Assembly: GCA_910585865.1 (NCBI GenBank)
Contig: CAJUGO010000004.1
Span: forward strand, 67,520-131,519
Length of the DNA: 64,000 nucleotides
Origin: an uncultured Ruminococcus sp.
GTDB lineage: Bacteria > Bacillota > Clostridia > Oscillospirales > Acutalibacteraceae
Reading direction: 5' to 3'
A program made the translations under genes and the position numbers. Position 1 is the stretch's first letter. Each line of letters begins with the position of its first letter. The notes under the pieces are model-generated. The model worked only from the letters and a program-made list of their open reading frames with translations. It was not told the DNA's origin and ran no database searches. Shown here in pieces: positions 8,573 through 15,620 of this stretch.

Positions 8573-9746
8573 CTTCCGCCGAAATATGAGTTACTTTAAG
8601 ATTATTCACAGCCTCTTCCACAAGCGGCTCAAAATTCGGCTTCTCCTGAGCCTCTTTCACATACTTTAGTACAGGTCTTGTTCTCGGGTGCTTTGGCGTA
8701 AACACTGTACAGCAGTCCTCATAAGGCTCAATTGAAATATTGTAAGTATCTATTCTGTATGAAATATCAATTATTTCCTGTTTATCCATACCGATAAGCG
8801 GTCTGAACACAAGCATATCGGATGCATCATCAGTACACGCAAGTGCACCAATTGTCTGGCTTGCAACCTGACCGAGACTTTCTCCCGTAACAAGTGCAAG
8901 ACAGTCATTACGCTCGGCAATTTTGCTTGAAATCTGCATCATAAGACGGCGCATAATAATTGTAAAAAGCTCCTCAGGACATTCCTCTTTGATTTTTTCC
9001 TGTATTTTAGTAAACGGAACGGTATACATCGTCATGCTGCCTGCATACTTGCTTACCTTTCTTAAAAGGCGCACTACCTTGTCCTCGGCTCTCCTGCTTG
9101 TATACGGAGGACTCGCAAAGTGAATTGCAGTAAGCTGTATTCCCCGCTTTGCCATCATATATGCAGCAACAGGAGAATCAATGCCTCCGCTTATAAGAAT
9201 AGCAGCCTTACCGCCCGTACCGACAGGAATTCCTCCTGCACCCTTATGCGGTTCACCGTGAATATATGCTCCAAAATCACGTATTTCGACATTTACGGTA
9301 AGCTCGGGATTGTGTACATCAACCTTTAGATGAGGAAATTTAGATAAAATCTCTCCACCGGTCTCCCTGCATATTTCGGGTGACTTAAGCGGAAATCTCT
9401 TGTCACTGCGCTTTGCCTCAACCTTAAATGTCTTTACCGCATTAAGCTCTTTTTCAAGATATACGGGGACTGTCTCAAGGACTGATTCAATTGTCTTTTC
9501 ACAAACAGCCGCCCTTGAAAAGGATGCTATGCCGAACACCCTCGATACTCTGTCACAGGCTTCATCAAGGTCTATGCTCTCTGAAAGCGGCTTTACATAT
9601 ATTGTGGACTGTGCCGAAGTAATTTCAAAACTGCCTAAACTGCGCAGGGCATATTTTAAATTTTTCTTCAGCACATCTTCAAACGAACGGCGGTTCAGTC
9701 CCTTTAAAACAATTTCGCCGTCCTTTAAAAGTAAAATTTCCTTCAT
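8565..9746 (-). CDS. thiI: tRNA 4-thiouridine synthase / thiamine sulfur-transfer protein ThiI
   Basis: ThiI adenylates U8 of tRNA and transfers sulfur, and it can feed the thiamine thiazole pathway. The N-terminal ferredoxin-like and THUMP domains (about 1-165) precede the PP-loop SGGIDSPVAAYMM near residue 185. The C-terminal region EDCCTVFTPKHPRTRP is typical. There is no rhodanese extension, so sulfur would come directly from the cysteine desulfurase encoded 20 nt upstream. The ATG giving MKEILLLKDGE was chosen because GGAAGAG precedes it; an in-frame TTG four codons earlier is less likely. It lies in the nifS-thiI-sortase operon. Confidence 0.93.
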   Translation of the reverse strand: MKEILLLKDGEIVLKGLNRRSFEDVLKKNLKYALRSLGSFEITSAQSTIYVKPLSESIDLDEACDRVSRVFGIASFSRAAVCEKTIESVLETVPVYLEKELNAVKTFKVEAKRSDKRFPLKSPEICRETGGEILSKFPHLKVDVHNPELTVNVEIRDFGAYIHGEPHKGAGGIPVGTGGKAAILISGGIDSPVAAYMMAKRGIQLTAIHFASPPYTSRRAEDKVVRLLRKVSKYAGSMTMYTVPFTKIQEKIKEECPEELFTIIMRRLMMQISSKIAERNDCLALVTGESLGQVASQTIGALACTDDASDMLVFRPLIGMDKQEIIDISYRIDTYNISIEPYEDCCTVFTPKHPRTRPVLKYVKEAQEKPNFEPLVEEAVNNLKVTHISAEDE

Positions 9747-9766
9747 GTTCTCTTCCAATCTGCAAT

Positions 9767-10894
9767 TTATCGGTGTGCAAGCACCTTGAGTCCCTGCTCA
9801 ATACCCCTGCACAACTCGTCAATATCATCTGTTGTATTATACTTTGAAAAGCTTATTCTAAGCGCGCTGTCGGCTCTGTTTTTGTCAATTCCCATTGCCT
9901 GAAGAACATGGCTTGGCTTTCCCTTTGCACACGCACTTCCAGAGGACACAAAAACATCAAACTCTTCAAGAAAATGCAGCATTGTTTCGCTTCTTACCCT
10001 GCCGGCTGAAATATTCAGCACATACGGCAGCGCATTTTCAGCAGAATTAACAACTACTCCGTCAATATTTGCAAGGTTTTTTCTTGCATAATCGTTTAAC
10101 AATTTTATCTTACGATAGTTCTCATCAATTTTAAACTCGTCACAAGCAGTCCCAAATGCCGCAATAAGCGGAAGTGCTTCCGTCCCCGGGCGAATCCTGC
10201 CTTCCTGCTCGCCTCCGTAATGAAACGGAACAATACGCACGCCTTTTTTTATATAAAGCGCTCCGCAGCCCTTCGGAGCATGAACCTTGTGACCGCTTAC
10301 ACTTATTAAATCAGCGTTCATTTTTCGGGCGTTTAATGTTAATTTCCCAAAAGCCTGAACTGCGTCAGTATGGCAGACAACCTCGCTGTTTTTCGCTTTT
10401 ACGGCTGAAAAAATATCCGAAATCTGCATTACCGCTCCCGTTTCATTGTTGACGCTCATAACAGATACCAAAATTGTACTGCTGTCAATTTGATTTAATA
10501 CATCCTCTTTATGTATTGCTCCGTCAGAACGGGGATTAATATATACAACATCAAAGCCGTCATTTTCAAGTTTTTTTGCTGTCTCTATTATACTGCTGTG
10601 TTCAATTGAAGAAACAACAATTTTGTTTCCCCTTCTCTTTTTTGCCTGAGCTGTTCCTAACAAAGCAGCATTGTTCGCCTCAGTCCCTCCGCTTGTAAAG
10701 AAAATCTCATCACTTGATGCGGCGAGAGTTTTGGCAACCGTTCGGCGCGCCTTTACAAGCTCCTGCTCGGCATACATACCCTTAAGATGAAGTGACGACG
10801 GATTTCCGTAATTTTCGGTCATTATCTCATATGCCTTTTTAGCGGCATTAACCGAAACAACAGTTGTAGCGCTGTTATCAAGATAATGCTCCAT
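9767..10894 (-). CDS. Cysteine desulfurase (NifS/IscS family)
   Basis: This PLP enzyme converts cysteine to alanine and an enzyme-bound persulfide, which is passed to ThiI and possibly other acceptors. LDNSATT opens the protein, the PLP lysine is in SVSGHKVHAPKG (about residue 206), and the active Cys is in SSGSACAKGKPSH (about residue 327). Length of 375 is normal. The ATG giving MEHYLDNSATT is preceded by GGAGGG at about 7 nt; an ATG six codons earlier has no ribosome-binding site. It is the first gene of the operon, and pairing with thiI supports a tRNA-thiolation role. Confidence 0.93.
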   Translation of the reverse strand: MEHYLDNSATTVVSVNAAKKAYEIMTENYGNPSSLHLKGMYAEQELVKARRTVAKTLAASSDEIFFTSGGTEANNAALLGTAQAKKRRGNKIVVSSIEHSSIIETAKKLENDGFDVVYINPRSDGAIHKEDVLNQIDSSTILVSVMSVNNETGAVMQISDIFSAVKAKNSEVVCHTDAVQAFGKLTLNARKMNADLISVSGHKVHAPKGCGALYIKKGVRIVPFHYGGEQEGRIRPGTEALPLIAAFGTACDEFKIDENYRKIKLLNDYARKNLANIDGVVVNSAENALPYVLNISAGRVRSETMLHFLEEFDVFVSSGSACAKGKPSHVLQAMGIDKNRADSALRISFSKYNTTDDIDELCRGIEQGLKVLAHR

Positions 10895-10927
10895 CTTTAC
10901 CCTCCGTCCCATAAGTATACATTTAAC

Positions 10928-10956
10928 ATTATACTACATATAAATAAAAAAATAAA
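10928..10956 (-). promoter_or_regulatory. Possible promoter of the nifS-thiI operon
   Basis: TATAAT on the minus strand is well placed for a 27-nt leader, but the -35 region (TTTATT, 17-bp spacing) is weak. Confidence 0.4.
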
Positions 10957-11084
10957 GTAAAATTTTCAACATAAATCAGAAATTCACGGACAGAATAATA
11001 TATGCACTGCCGAAGCACTTTACATCCGATAACAGCAGCGCTTCAGCTTTAAAATAAAAAACAGACTATAAAGAGGGTATTTTA

Positions 11085-11540
11085 ATGGTAACACCTAAAG
11101 AATACAGCACAATTGTGAAAAATAATTCACCGAAAAGTAAATGTTTTGTGAACTGCATAAAGGCATTTTTAATCGGCGGAGGCATCTGTCTTGCCGGTCA
11201 GGTTCTTACAGAACTTTATCAAAACCTTGGAATGAATGAAGACAACAGCAAAACTTTGACCTCCGTATCACTCATATTCCTGGGAATACTGCTGACAGCC
11301 ATCGGCGTATACGATAAAATTGCAAAACACGGAGGGGCAGGTACGCTTGTACCGATTACAGGATTTGCAAACGCTGTGTCCTCGCCTGCAATTGAGTTTA
11401 AATCAGAAGGATATGTTGCCGGTCTGGGCGCAAAACTGTTTATTATTGCAGGACCTGTTATTGTATACGGCGTTGCGGCTTCGGTAATATACGGGGCAGT
11501 ACTGTGGGTACTGCATATGTTCGGCATAACGCTTTTTTAG
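11085..11540 (+). CDS. spoVAC: Stage V sporulation protein AC (SpoVAC)
   Basis: SpoVAC is a spore inner-membrane protein that takes part in dipicolinic acid movement during spore formation and germination. Recognisable family stretches are FLIGGGICLAGQVLTELYQN, ITGFANAVSSPAIEFKSEG and GLGAKLFIIAGPVIVYG, with about four membrane segments in 151 residues, the usual size. The partners spoVAD and spoVAE normally follow it, but here a terminator comes next, so this copy stands alone. AGAGGG lies before the ATG. A sigma-G promoter would be expected, but I could not identify one with confidence in the 190 bp upstream. The gene indicates a spore-forming lineage. Confidence 0.92.
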   Translation: MVTPKEYSTIVKNNSPKSKCFVNCIKAFLIGGGICLAGQVLTELYQNLGMNEDNSKTLTSVSLIFLGILLTAIGVYDKIAKHGGAGTLVPITGFANAVSSPAIEFKSEGYVAGLGAKLFIIAGPVIVYGVAASVIYGAVLWVLHMFGITLF

Positions 11541-11578
11541 TTTCTGCTCTGTCTTACAGTATTATTAATCATATATTA

Positions 11579-11614
11579 AAAATCTCCCTTTTCCACATCG
11601 AAAAGGGAGATTTT
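11579..11614. terminator. Bidirectional terminator between spoVAC and the reductase
   Basis: A perfect 15-bp stem (11579-11593 with 11600-11614) has a 6-nt loop and A/T-rich ends that serve both convergent genes. Confidence 0.92.
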
Positions 11615-11643
11615 CTGTTATTTGATATAAACTTTCAAATCAC

Positions 11644-12378
11644 TTAAATAAACCCGCCGTTTACGCCAAGAACCTGACCTGTAATAAATTTTGCTTTTTC
11701 ACTGCACAAAAATACAGCGGCATCTGCAATATCTTTAGGTGTTCCTAGCATATTAAGCGCAGATTCTTCCCTAAGCTGATTGACTGTTTCCTCATCAAAA
11801 TCTTTCATCATATCAGTCATAACCACACCGGGACAAATACAGTTTACTCTTATGCCTGACAGCCCGACTTCCTTAGCCAGCGCCTTTGTAAGTCCGATTA
11901 CTCCTGCCTTTGCCGCACTGTAATGAACCTCGCAGGAAGCGCCTGTCTGCCCCCACATCGAGCTTACGTTCAAAATCACACCGCTGTGGTTCTTAATCAT
12001 ATAGCGCAAAAGAACCTCCTGAGTACAGTTAAAAACGCCGTCCAGATTAACGCCAATCATTATATTCCATTCATCCTGCGTAATTTCGGTAAACAGCTTT
12101 TGCTGTGCAATTCCAGAATTATTTACAAGCACATCAATCTTCCCAAACTCTTTGTCAATTTCATCATACATAGCGTTTACACTGCTTCTGTCCGATACAT
12201 CAGCCGAAACAGAAATCGCATTAACCCTGTAGCTTTCACAAAGTATTTTTGCAAGCTCCTGCGCTCTTTTACGGTTTTTGTTGCAGTGTACGGCAATATT
12301 ACAGCCTTCCTTTGCAAATGCTACGGCCATAGCTGAGCCTATGCCTCCCGACGCGCCTGTTATTAAGACATTTTTCAT
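11644..12378 (-). CDS. Short-chain dehydrogenase/reductase, FabG-like
   Basis: This is an NAD(P)H-dependent reductase of the classical SDR family, most like 3-oxoacyl-ACP reductase. The nucleotide motif TGASGGIGSA is at the start, NNSG near residue 86, and the catalytic Ser-Tyr-Lys in NVSSMWGQ and YSAAKAGV. The end, ITGQVLGVNGGFI, is also typical. The ATG giving MKNVLITGASG is preceded by GGGTGA. An in-frame GTG three codons earlier falls inside that site. It stands alone rather than in a fatty-acid cluster, so the acyl-ACP substrate is inferred and another oxo-substrate is possible. Confidence 0.85.
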   Translation of the reverse strand: MKNVLITGASGGIGSAMAVAFAKEGCNIAVHCNKNRKRAQELAKILCESYRVNAISVSADVSDRSSVNAMYDEIDKEFGKIDVLVNNSGIAQQKLFTEITQDEWNIMIGVNLDGVFNCTQEVLLRYMIKNHSGVILNVSSMWGQTGASCEVHYSAAKAGVIGLTKALAKEVGLSGIRVNCICPGVVMTDMMKDFDEETVNQLREESALNMLGTPKDIADAAVFLCSEKAKFITGQVLGVNGGFI

Positions 12379-12415
12379 AGTATTCACCCGAGTTCTTAAT
12401 TTTTATACTATATTT

Positions 12416-12444
12416 ATTATAGCATTATTTTTCTGTAATATAAA
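12416..12444 (-). promoter_or_regulatory. Probable promoter of the FabG-like gene
   Basis: TATAAT on the minus strand has TTTATA 17 bp upstream. It falls just beyond the terminator of the preceding regulator gene. Confidence 0.5.
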
Positions 12445-12457
12445 GCCCTATAAAAAC

Positions 12458-12485
12458 CAAGGTACAGCCGAATGACTGTACCTTG
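12458..12485. terminator. Hairpin terminator after the XRE regulator gene (copy 1 of an identical pair)
   Basis: A perfect 10-bp stem beginning CAAGGTACAG has an 8-nt loop. All 28 bp recur unchanged at 13852-13879. Confidence 0.75.
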
Positions 12486-12498
12486 TTTATTCTTGGAA

Positions 12499-12846
12499 CT
12501 ACTTGCTGTTTGTTATTTCAGCGATGCTTTCAATTATCTCCGCAACCTTAATCTGTTGGCTGCCGGGAATCTTCTTCAATGCATTTTCAATTCTAATCCT
12601 CGCCTGTGCGTCAGCGTTCTTTGATTCACTTTCAAAACAAAGAATTTCGTTTACTGATACACACAAAGCATCACATATTTTATAAACAGTGTCAATTGTC
12701 GGACACTTTTCACCGCGCTCAAGTCTGCCGATATATGCAGGATGCAGACCTGCTGACATAGACAAAGCTTCCTGACTTATGTCTTTTTTCAGCCTTAGTT
12801 TTCTGATGTTTGCACCGAGTTGCTTTGTCAGTTCTTCTCTTTCCAT
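12499..12846 (-). CDS. XRE-family transcriptional regulator
   Basis: A 115-residue DNA-binding protein with a Cro/CI-type helix-turn-helix at about residues 8-65 (LGANIRKLRLKKDISQEALS, then HPAYIGRLERGEKCPTIDTV). A short C-terminal tail contains IENALKKIPGSQQIKVAEII, perhaps for dimerisation. GGCAGGAAT lies upstream of the ATG. It is divergent from a short open frame and a membrane-anchored Sel1-like gene, with paired CTTTAG/CTAAAG half-sites between the two promoters. Autoregulation plus control of the divergent transcript is a reasonable inference. The signal it senses is unknown. Confidence 0.88.
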   Translation of the reverse strand: MEREELTKQLGANIRKLRLKKDISQEALSMSAGLHPAYIGRLERGEKCPTIDTVYKICDALCVSVNEILCFESESKNADAQARIRIENALKKIPGSQQIKVAEIIESIAEITNSK

Positions 12847-12881
12847 AACACTATTCCTGCCCTAAAGGTATTTATATATGT

Positions 12882-12910
12882 ATCATATTATACATTTTCC
12901 GCCCCATCAA
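12882..12910 (-). promoter_or_regulatory. Promoter of the XRE regulator gene
   Basis: TTGATG and TATGAT are 17 bp apart on the minus strand, with a start about 30 nt ahead of the ATG. Confidence 0.65.
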
Positions 12911-12914
12911 TCAC

Positions 12915-12941
12915 CTTTAGTGCATAAAATCACATCTAAAG
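12915..12941. promoter_or_regulatory. Candidate XRE operator half-sites
   Basis: CTTTAG (12915-12920) and CTAAAG (12936-12941) form an inverted pair between the two divergent -35 boxes. A further CCTAAAGG lies in the regulator leader near 12870. Confidence 0.4.
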
Positions 12942-12943
12942 TA

Positions 12944-12972
12944 TTGACACATCAGCAACCAAAGTGTATAAT
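12944..12972 (+). promoter_or_regulatory. Consensus sigma-A promoter divergent from the XRE gene
   Basis: TTGACA and TATAAT are separated by exactly 17 bp. The start falls near 12979, immediately before the ATG of a 50-codon frame. Confidence 0.85.
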
Positions 12973-12981
12973 TTAAGCACT

Positions 12982-13134
12982 ATGGAGCACACAAAATGTT
13001 ATAGAGACGTTAATAAAGCCATAATTGTAAAGTTTGGAATTCCGGAATTTGGAGTAAAAATTTATACGAGAAAAGCACAAATTTTTAGAGAATACAGATA
13101 TTATATGTATTTTTGCCGGTATATTTATAAATAA
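12982..13134 (+). CDS. Possible 50-residue small protein, perhaps leaderless
   Basis: An ATG lies only about 3 nt past the predicted transcription start. It opens a 50-codon frame (MEHTKCYRDVNKAII onward, ending FCRYIYK) that is basic and Tyr-rich. There is no ribosome-binding site, so it would have to be read as a leaderless mRNA; otherwise this stretch is simply the leader of the next gene. AT-rich DNA makes a chance frame of this length plausible. Confidence 0.3.
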   Translation: MEHTKCYRDVNKAIIVKFGIPEFGVKIYTRKAQIFREYRYYMYFCRYIYK

Positions 13135-13157
13135 AAATCAAAAAGGAAGAAAACATT

Positions 13158-13682
13158 ATGTGGTTTGTTATTTTATTCATTATCGTATCTGTAACTGCAG
13201 TCATTTGCGCGGCAGCTTTAAAGCACACCAATAAAAAAGAAGAAGAATTAAAAGAAATACGCAAAAATAAAGCACAAAGACAAACTGTTGCACAGATAAA
13301 AACATATCAGCAGAACTATAAGTTGTTGACTAAAGCAGAAAAACAACAGTTGCCGCAAATTTCAGATACCGGATTATCGCAGGCAACTATTAATACCCAC
13401 AATATAGCAATTAATGTTTATCAAACTTATCTGAGTAATTCTGATAAGGCTGTATATTGGATGCAAAAAGCAGAAATTTCAGGTAATTTAGATGCCAAGT
13501 ATTTTATGGGCAGATATCTCATTTTGGGTTATGGCTTTCCCGCAGACAAATACCATAAGGCTTTGGGAACTGCAAAAATCATAGATGCTGCAAAAGCCGG
13601 AAATGAGCTGGCTATAGATTGCCTCAGACAAGAATTTAATATGTCTGAGGCAGAGTTAAAAACGCAGGGAATCCCTGTTTAG
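13158..13682 (+). CDS. Membrane-anchored protein with Sel1-like repeats, function unknown
   Basis: This 174-residue protein begins with one hydrophobic helix (WFVILFIIVSVTAVICAAAL), followed by a charged Lys/Glu/Gln-rich segment that may be coiled coil. From about residue 90 it has two Sel1/TPR-like units (AVYWMQKAEISGNLDAKYFM, then KIIDAAKAGNELAIDCL). Proteins of this kind are usually scaffolds for protein contacts. AAAGGAAG lies before the ATG. It is expressed from the consensus promoter facing the XRE gene, so the regulator probably controls it. I do not recognise a specific function. Confidence 0.7.
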   Translation: MWFVILFIIVSVTAVICAAALKHTNKKEEELKEIRKNKAQRQTVAQIKTYQQNYKLLTKAEKQQLPQISDTGLSQATINTHNIAINVYQTYLSNSDKAVYWMQKAEISGNLDAKYFMGRYLILGYGFPADKYHKALGTAKIIDAAKAGNELAIDCLRQEFNMSEAELKTQGIPV

Positions 13683-13851
13683 TTATGTTAAACAGCTGTA
13701 GTTATTGATATATTTTGAAGTTAAAGAATGCGTATATACCTCAAGATTAGCAAAAAAACTTATGGACTGCCAATTATTTTTCCGCCTTTCTATCTTAGAA
13801 AGCGCCCAACACGTTAAAATGATTTTATTTGTATAAGCAATAATATATAAA

Positions 13852-13879
13852 CAAGGTACAGCCGAATGACTGTACCTTG
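13852..13879. terminator. Terminator between the Sel1-like gene and glnS (copy 2 of an identical pair)
   Basis: The 10-bp stem and 8-nt loop are identical to the hairpin at 12458-12485. The genes on either side converge here, so it can act for both. The preceding 170 bp hold no gene I can support. Confidence 0.8.
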
Positions 13880-13892
13880 CTTGTTTTATCTG

Positions 13893-15584
13893 TTATTTTT
13901 TAAATCCGTCTTTAAGGCTTACGCTTCTGTTAAACACGAGATGCCCGGGAGATGAATCCTTGTTGTCGACACAGAAATAACCCAATCTCATAAACTGGTA
14001 GCTTTTGGGTGCAACTGCATTTTCAAGATTCTTTTCAGCCTTGCAGCCGGTGAGAATTTCAAGAGAATTTTCACTAAGATAATCAAGGAAATTCCTGTCG
14101 CCTGTATCAGGGTCGGGAACAGTAAAGAGATTATCGTAAAGTCTTACCTCGGCATCTGCACAGTTGTTAGCGTCAACCCAGTGAATTGTACCTCTTACCT
14201 TTCTGCCGTCAGGAGTGTTGCCGCCCCTTGTTTCGGGGTCATACTCAGCATAAACCTCAACAACATTGCCGTTTTCATCCTTTTTACAGCCTGTACATTT
14301 TACAATATACGCTGACTTTATTCTTACCTCGTTGCCGGGGTAAAGCCGCTGATATTTCTTAATCGGCTCCTCCATAAAGTCGCTTTCTTCTATATAACAT
14401 TCGCGGCTGAACGTAACCTTTCTTGTGCCGTCCTCGGGACGGTTAGGATTATTTTCGACCTCAAATTCTTCGGTTTTGCCTTCGGGATAATTAGTTATTA
14501 CAAGCTTAATCGGATGCAGAACACACATTGTGCGCTCTGCCGTTTCATTTAAATCATCACGCAAACAATGCTCAAGGAAACTGTACTCAACAATAGAATT
14601 AACCTTGGAAACGCCAATCTGGTCAATAAAGGAGCGAATTGACTTAGGTGTGTATCCTCTTCTGCGCAAGCCGCAAAGAGTAGGCATTCTAGGGTCATCC
14701 CATCCGTTTACATATCCCTTTTCAACAAGTTCGCGCAGCTTTCGCTTTGACATAACGGTGTTGTTAATTCCAAGACGCGCAAACTCAATCTGTCTGGGCT
14801 TGCACGGAGCGGAAATATTGTTTATTACCCAGTCATAAAGAGGGCGATGTGCCTCAAACTCAAGAGAGCAAAGGCTGTGTGTAATTCCCTCAATGGCGTC
14901 CTCAATAGGATGAGCAAAATCGTACATAGGATATATGCACCACTTATCGCCTGTTCTGTGATGTTTCAGCCGATTAATTCTGTAAATAACAGGATCACGC
15001 ATATTAAAATTACCCGAGGCAAGGTCAATCTTTGCACGAAGTGTCATAGTTCCGTCCTCAAACTCACCGTTCTTCATTCGTTCAAACAAATCAAGGCTTT
15101 CCTCAATCGGACGGTCGCGGAACGGACTTTTTGCAGGAGTCTGCGTGTCGCCCCTATACTCCCTAACCTGGTCAGGAGTAAGCTCACACACATAGGCAAG
15201 GCCTTTCTTTATAAGCTCAACTGCATATTCATACATCCGGTCAAAATACTGCGACGCATAAAAAAATCTGTTGTCCCAGTTAAAACCCAGCCACTTTATA
15301 TCCTCTTTGATTGCGTCAACATACTCCACATCTTCCTTTGTAGGGTTTGTATCGTCCATCCTTAAATTGCATATTCCGCCAAATTTTTCGGCTGTGCCAA
15401 AATCAATACAAATTGCCTTTGCATGGCCAATGTGAAGATAACCGTTAGGCTCAGGAGGAAAACGGGTATGAACCTTTTCCCCCTCAAATCTGCCGCTGTC
15501 TGCAATGTCCTCGCGTATAAAATCATGAATAAAGTTACCCTGCATAACTTCTTCGTTTTCAATGCTTTTTACTTCTTCTGACAT
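13893..15584 (-). CDS. glnS: Glutaminyl-tRNA synthetase
   Basis: GlnRS charges tRNA-Gln directly with glutamine. The class I HIGH motif is in PPEPNGYLHIGHAKA near residue 49 and the KMSKS counterpart is MSKRK near residue 275. Length of 563 is normal for a bacterial GlnRS, with the anticodon-binding beta-barrels at the C-terminus. GGAGGG precedes the ATG. It follows gltX by 36 nt in the same operon. Many Firmicutes lack GlnRS and amidate Glu-tRNA-Gln instead, so its presence suggests an acquired gene in this lineage. Confidence 0.96.
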   Translation of the reverse strand: MSEEVKSIENEEVMQGNFIHDFIREDIADSGRFEGEKVHTRFPPEPNGYLHIGHAKAICIDFGTAEKFGGICNLRMDDTNPTKEDVEYVDAIKEDIKWLGFNWDNRFFYASQYFDRMYEYAVELIKKGLAYVCELTPDQVREYRGDTQTPAKSPFRDRPIEESLDLFERMKNGEFEDGTMTLRAKIDLASGNFNMRDPVIYRINRLKHHRTGDKWCIYPMYDFAHPIEDAIEGITHSLCSLEFEAHRPLYDWVINNISAPCKPRQIEFARLGINNTVMSKRKLRELVEKGYVNGWDDPRMPTLCGLRRRGYTPKSIRSFIDQIGVSKVNSIVEYSFLEHCLRDDLNETAERTMCVLHPIKLVITNYPEGKTEEFEVENNPNRPEDGTRKVTFSRECYIEESDFMEEPIKKYQRLYPGNEVRIKSAYIVKCTGCKKDENGNVVEVYAEYDPETRGGNTPDGRKVRGTIHWVDANNCADAEVRLYDNLFTVPDPDTGDRNFLDYLSENSLEILTGCKAEKNLENAVAPKSYQFMRLGYFCVDNKDSSPGHLVFNRSVSLKDGFKK

Positions 15585-15620
15585 TTTTATCTGTCCCTCC
15601 GTAATGCTGTAATATACAAA

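Noticed and set aside
14847..15365. 172-codon plus-strand frame inside glnS
   Set aside because: Antisense to a conserved synthetase with all motifs; no ribosome-binding site or homology signal.
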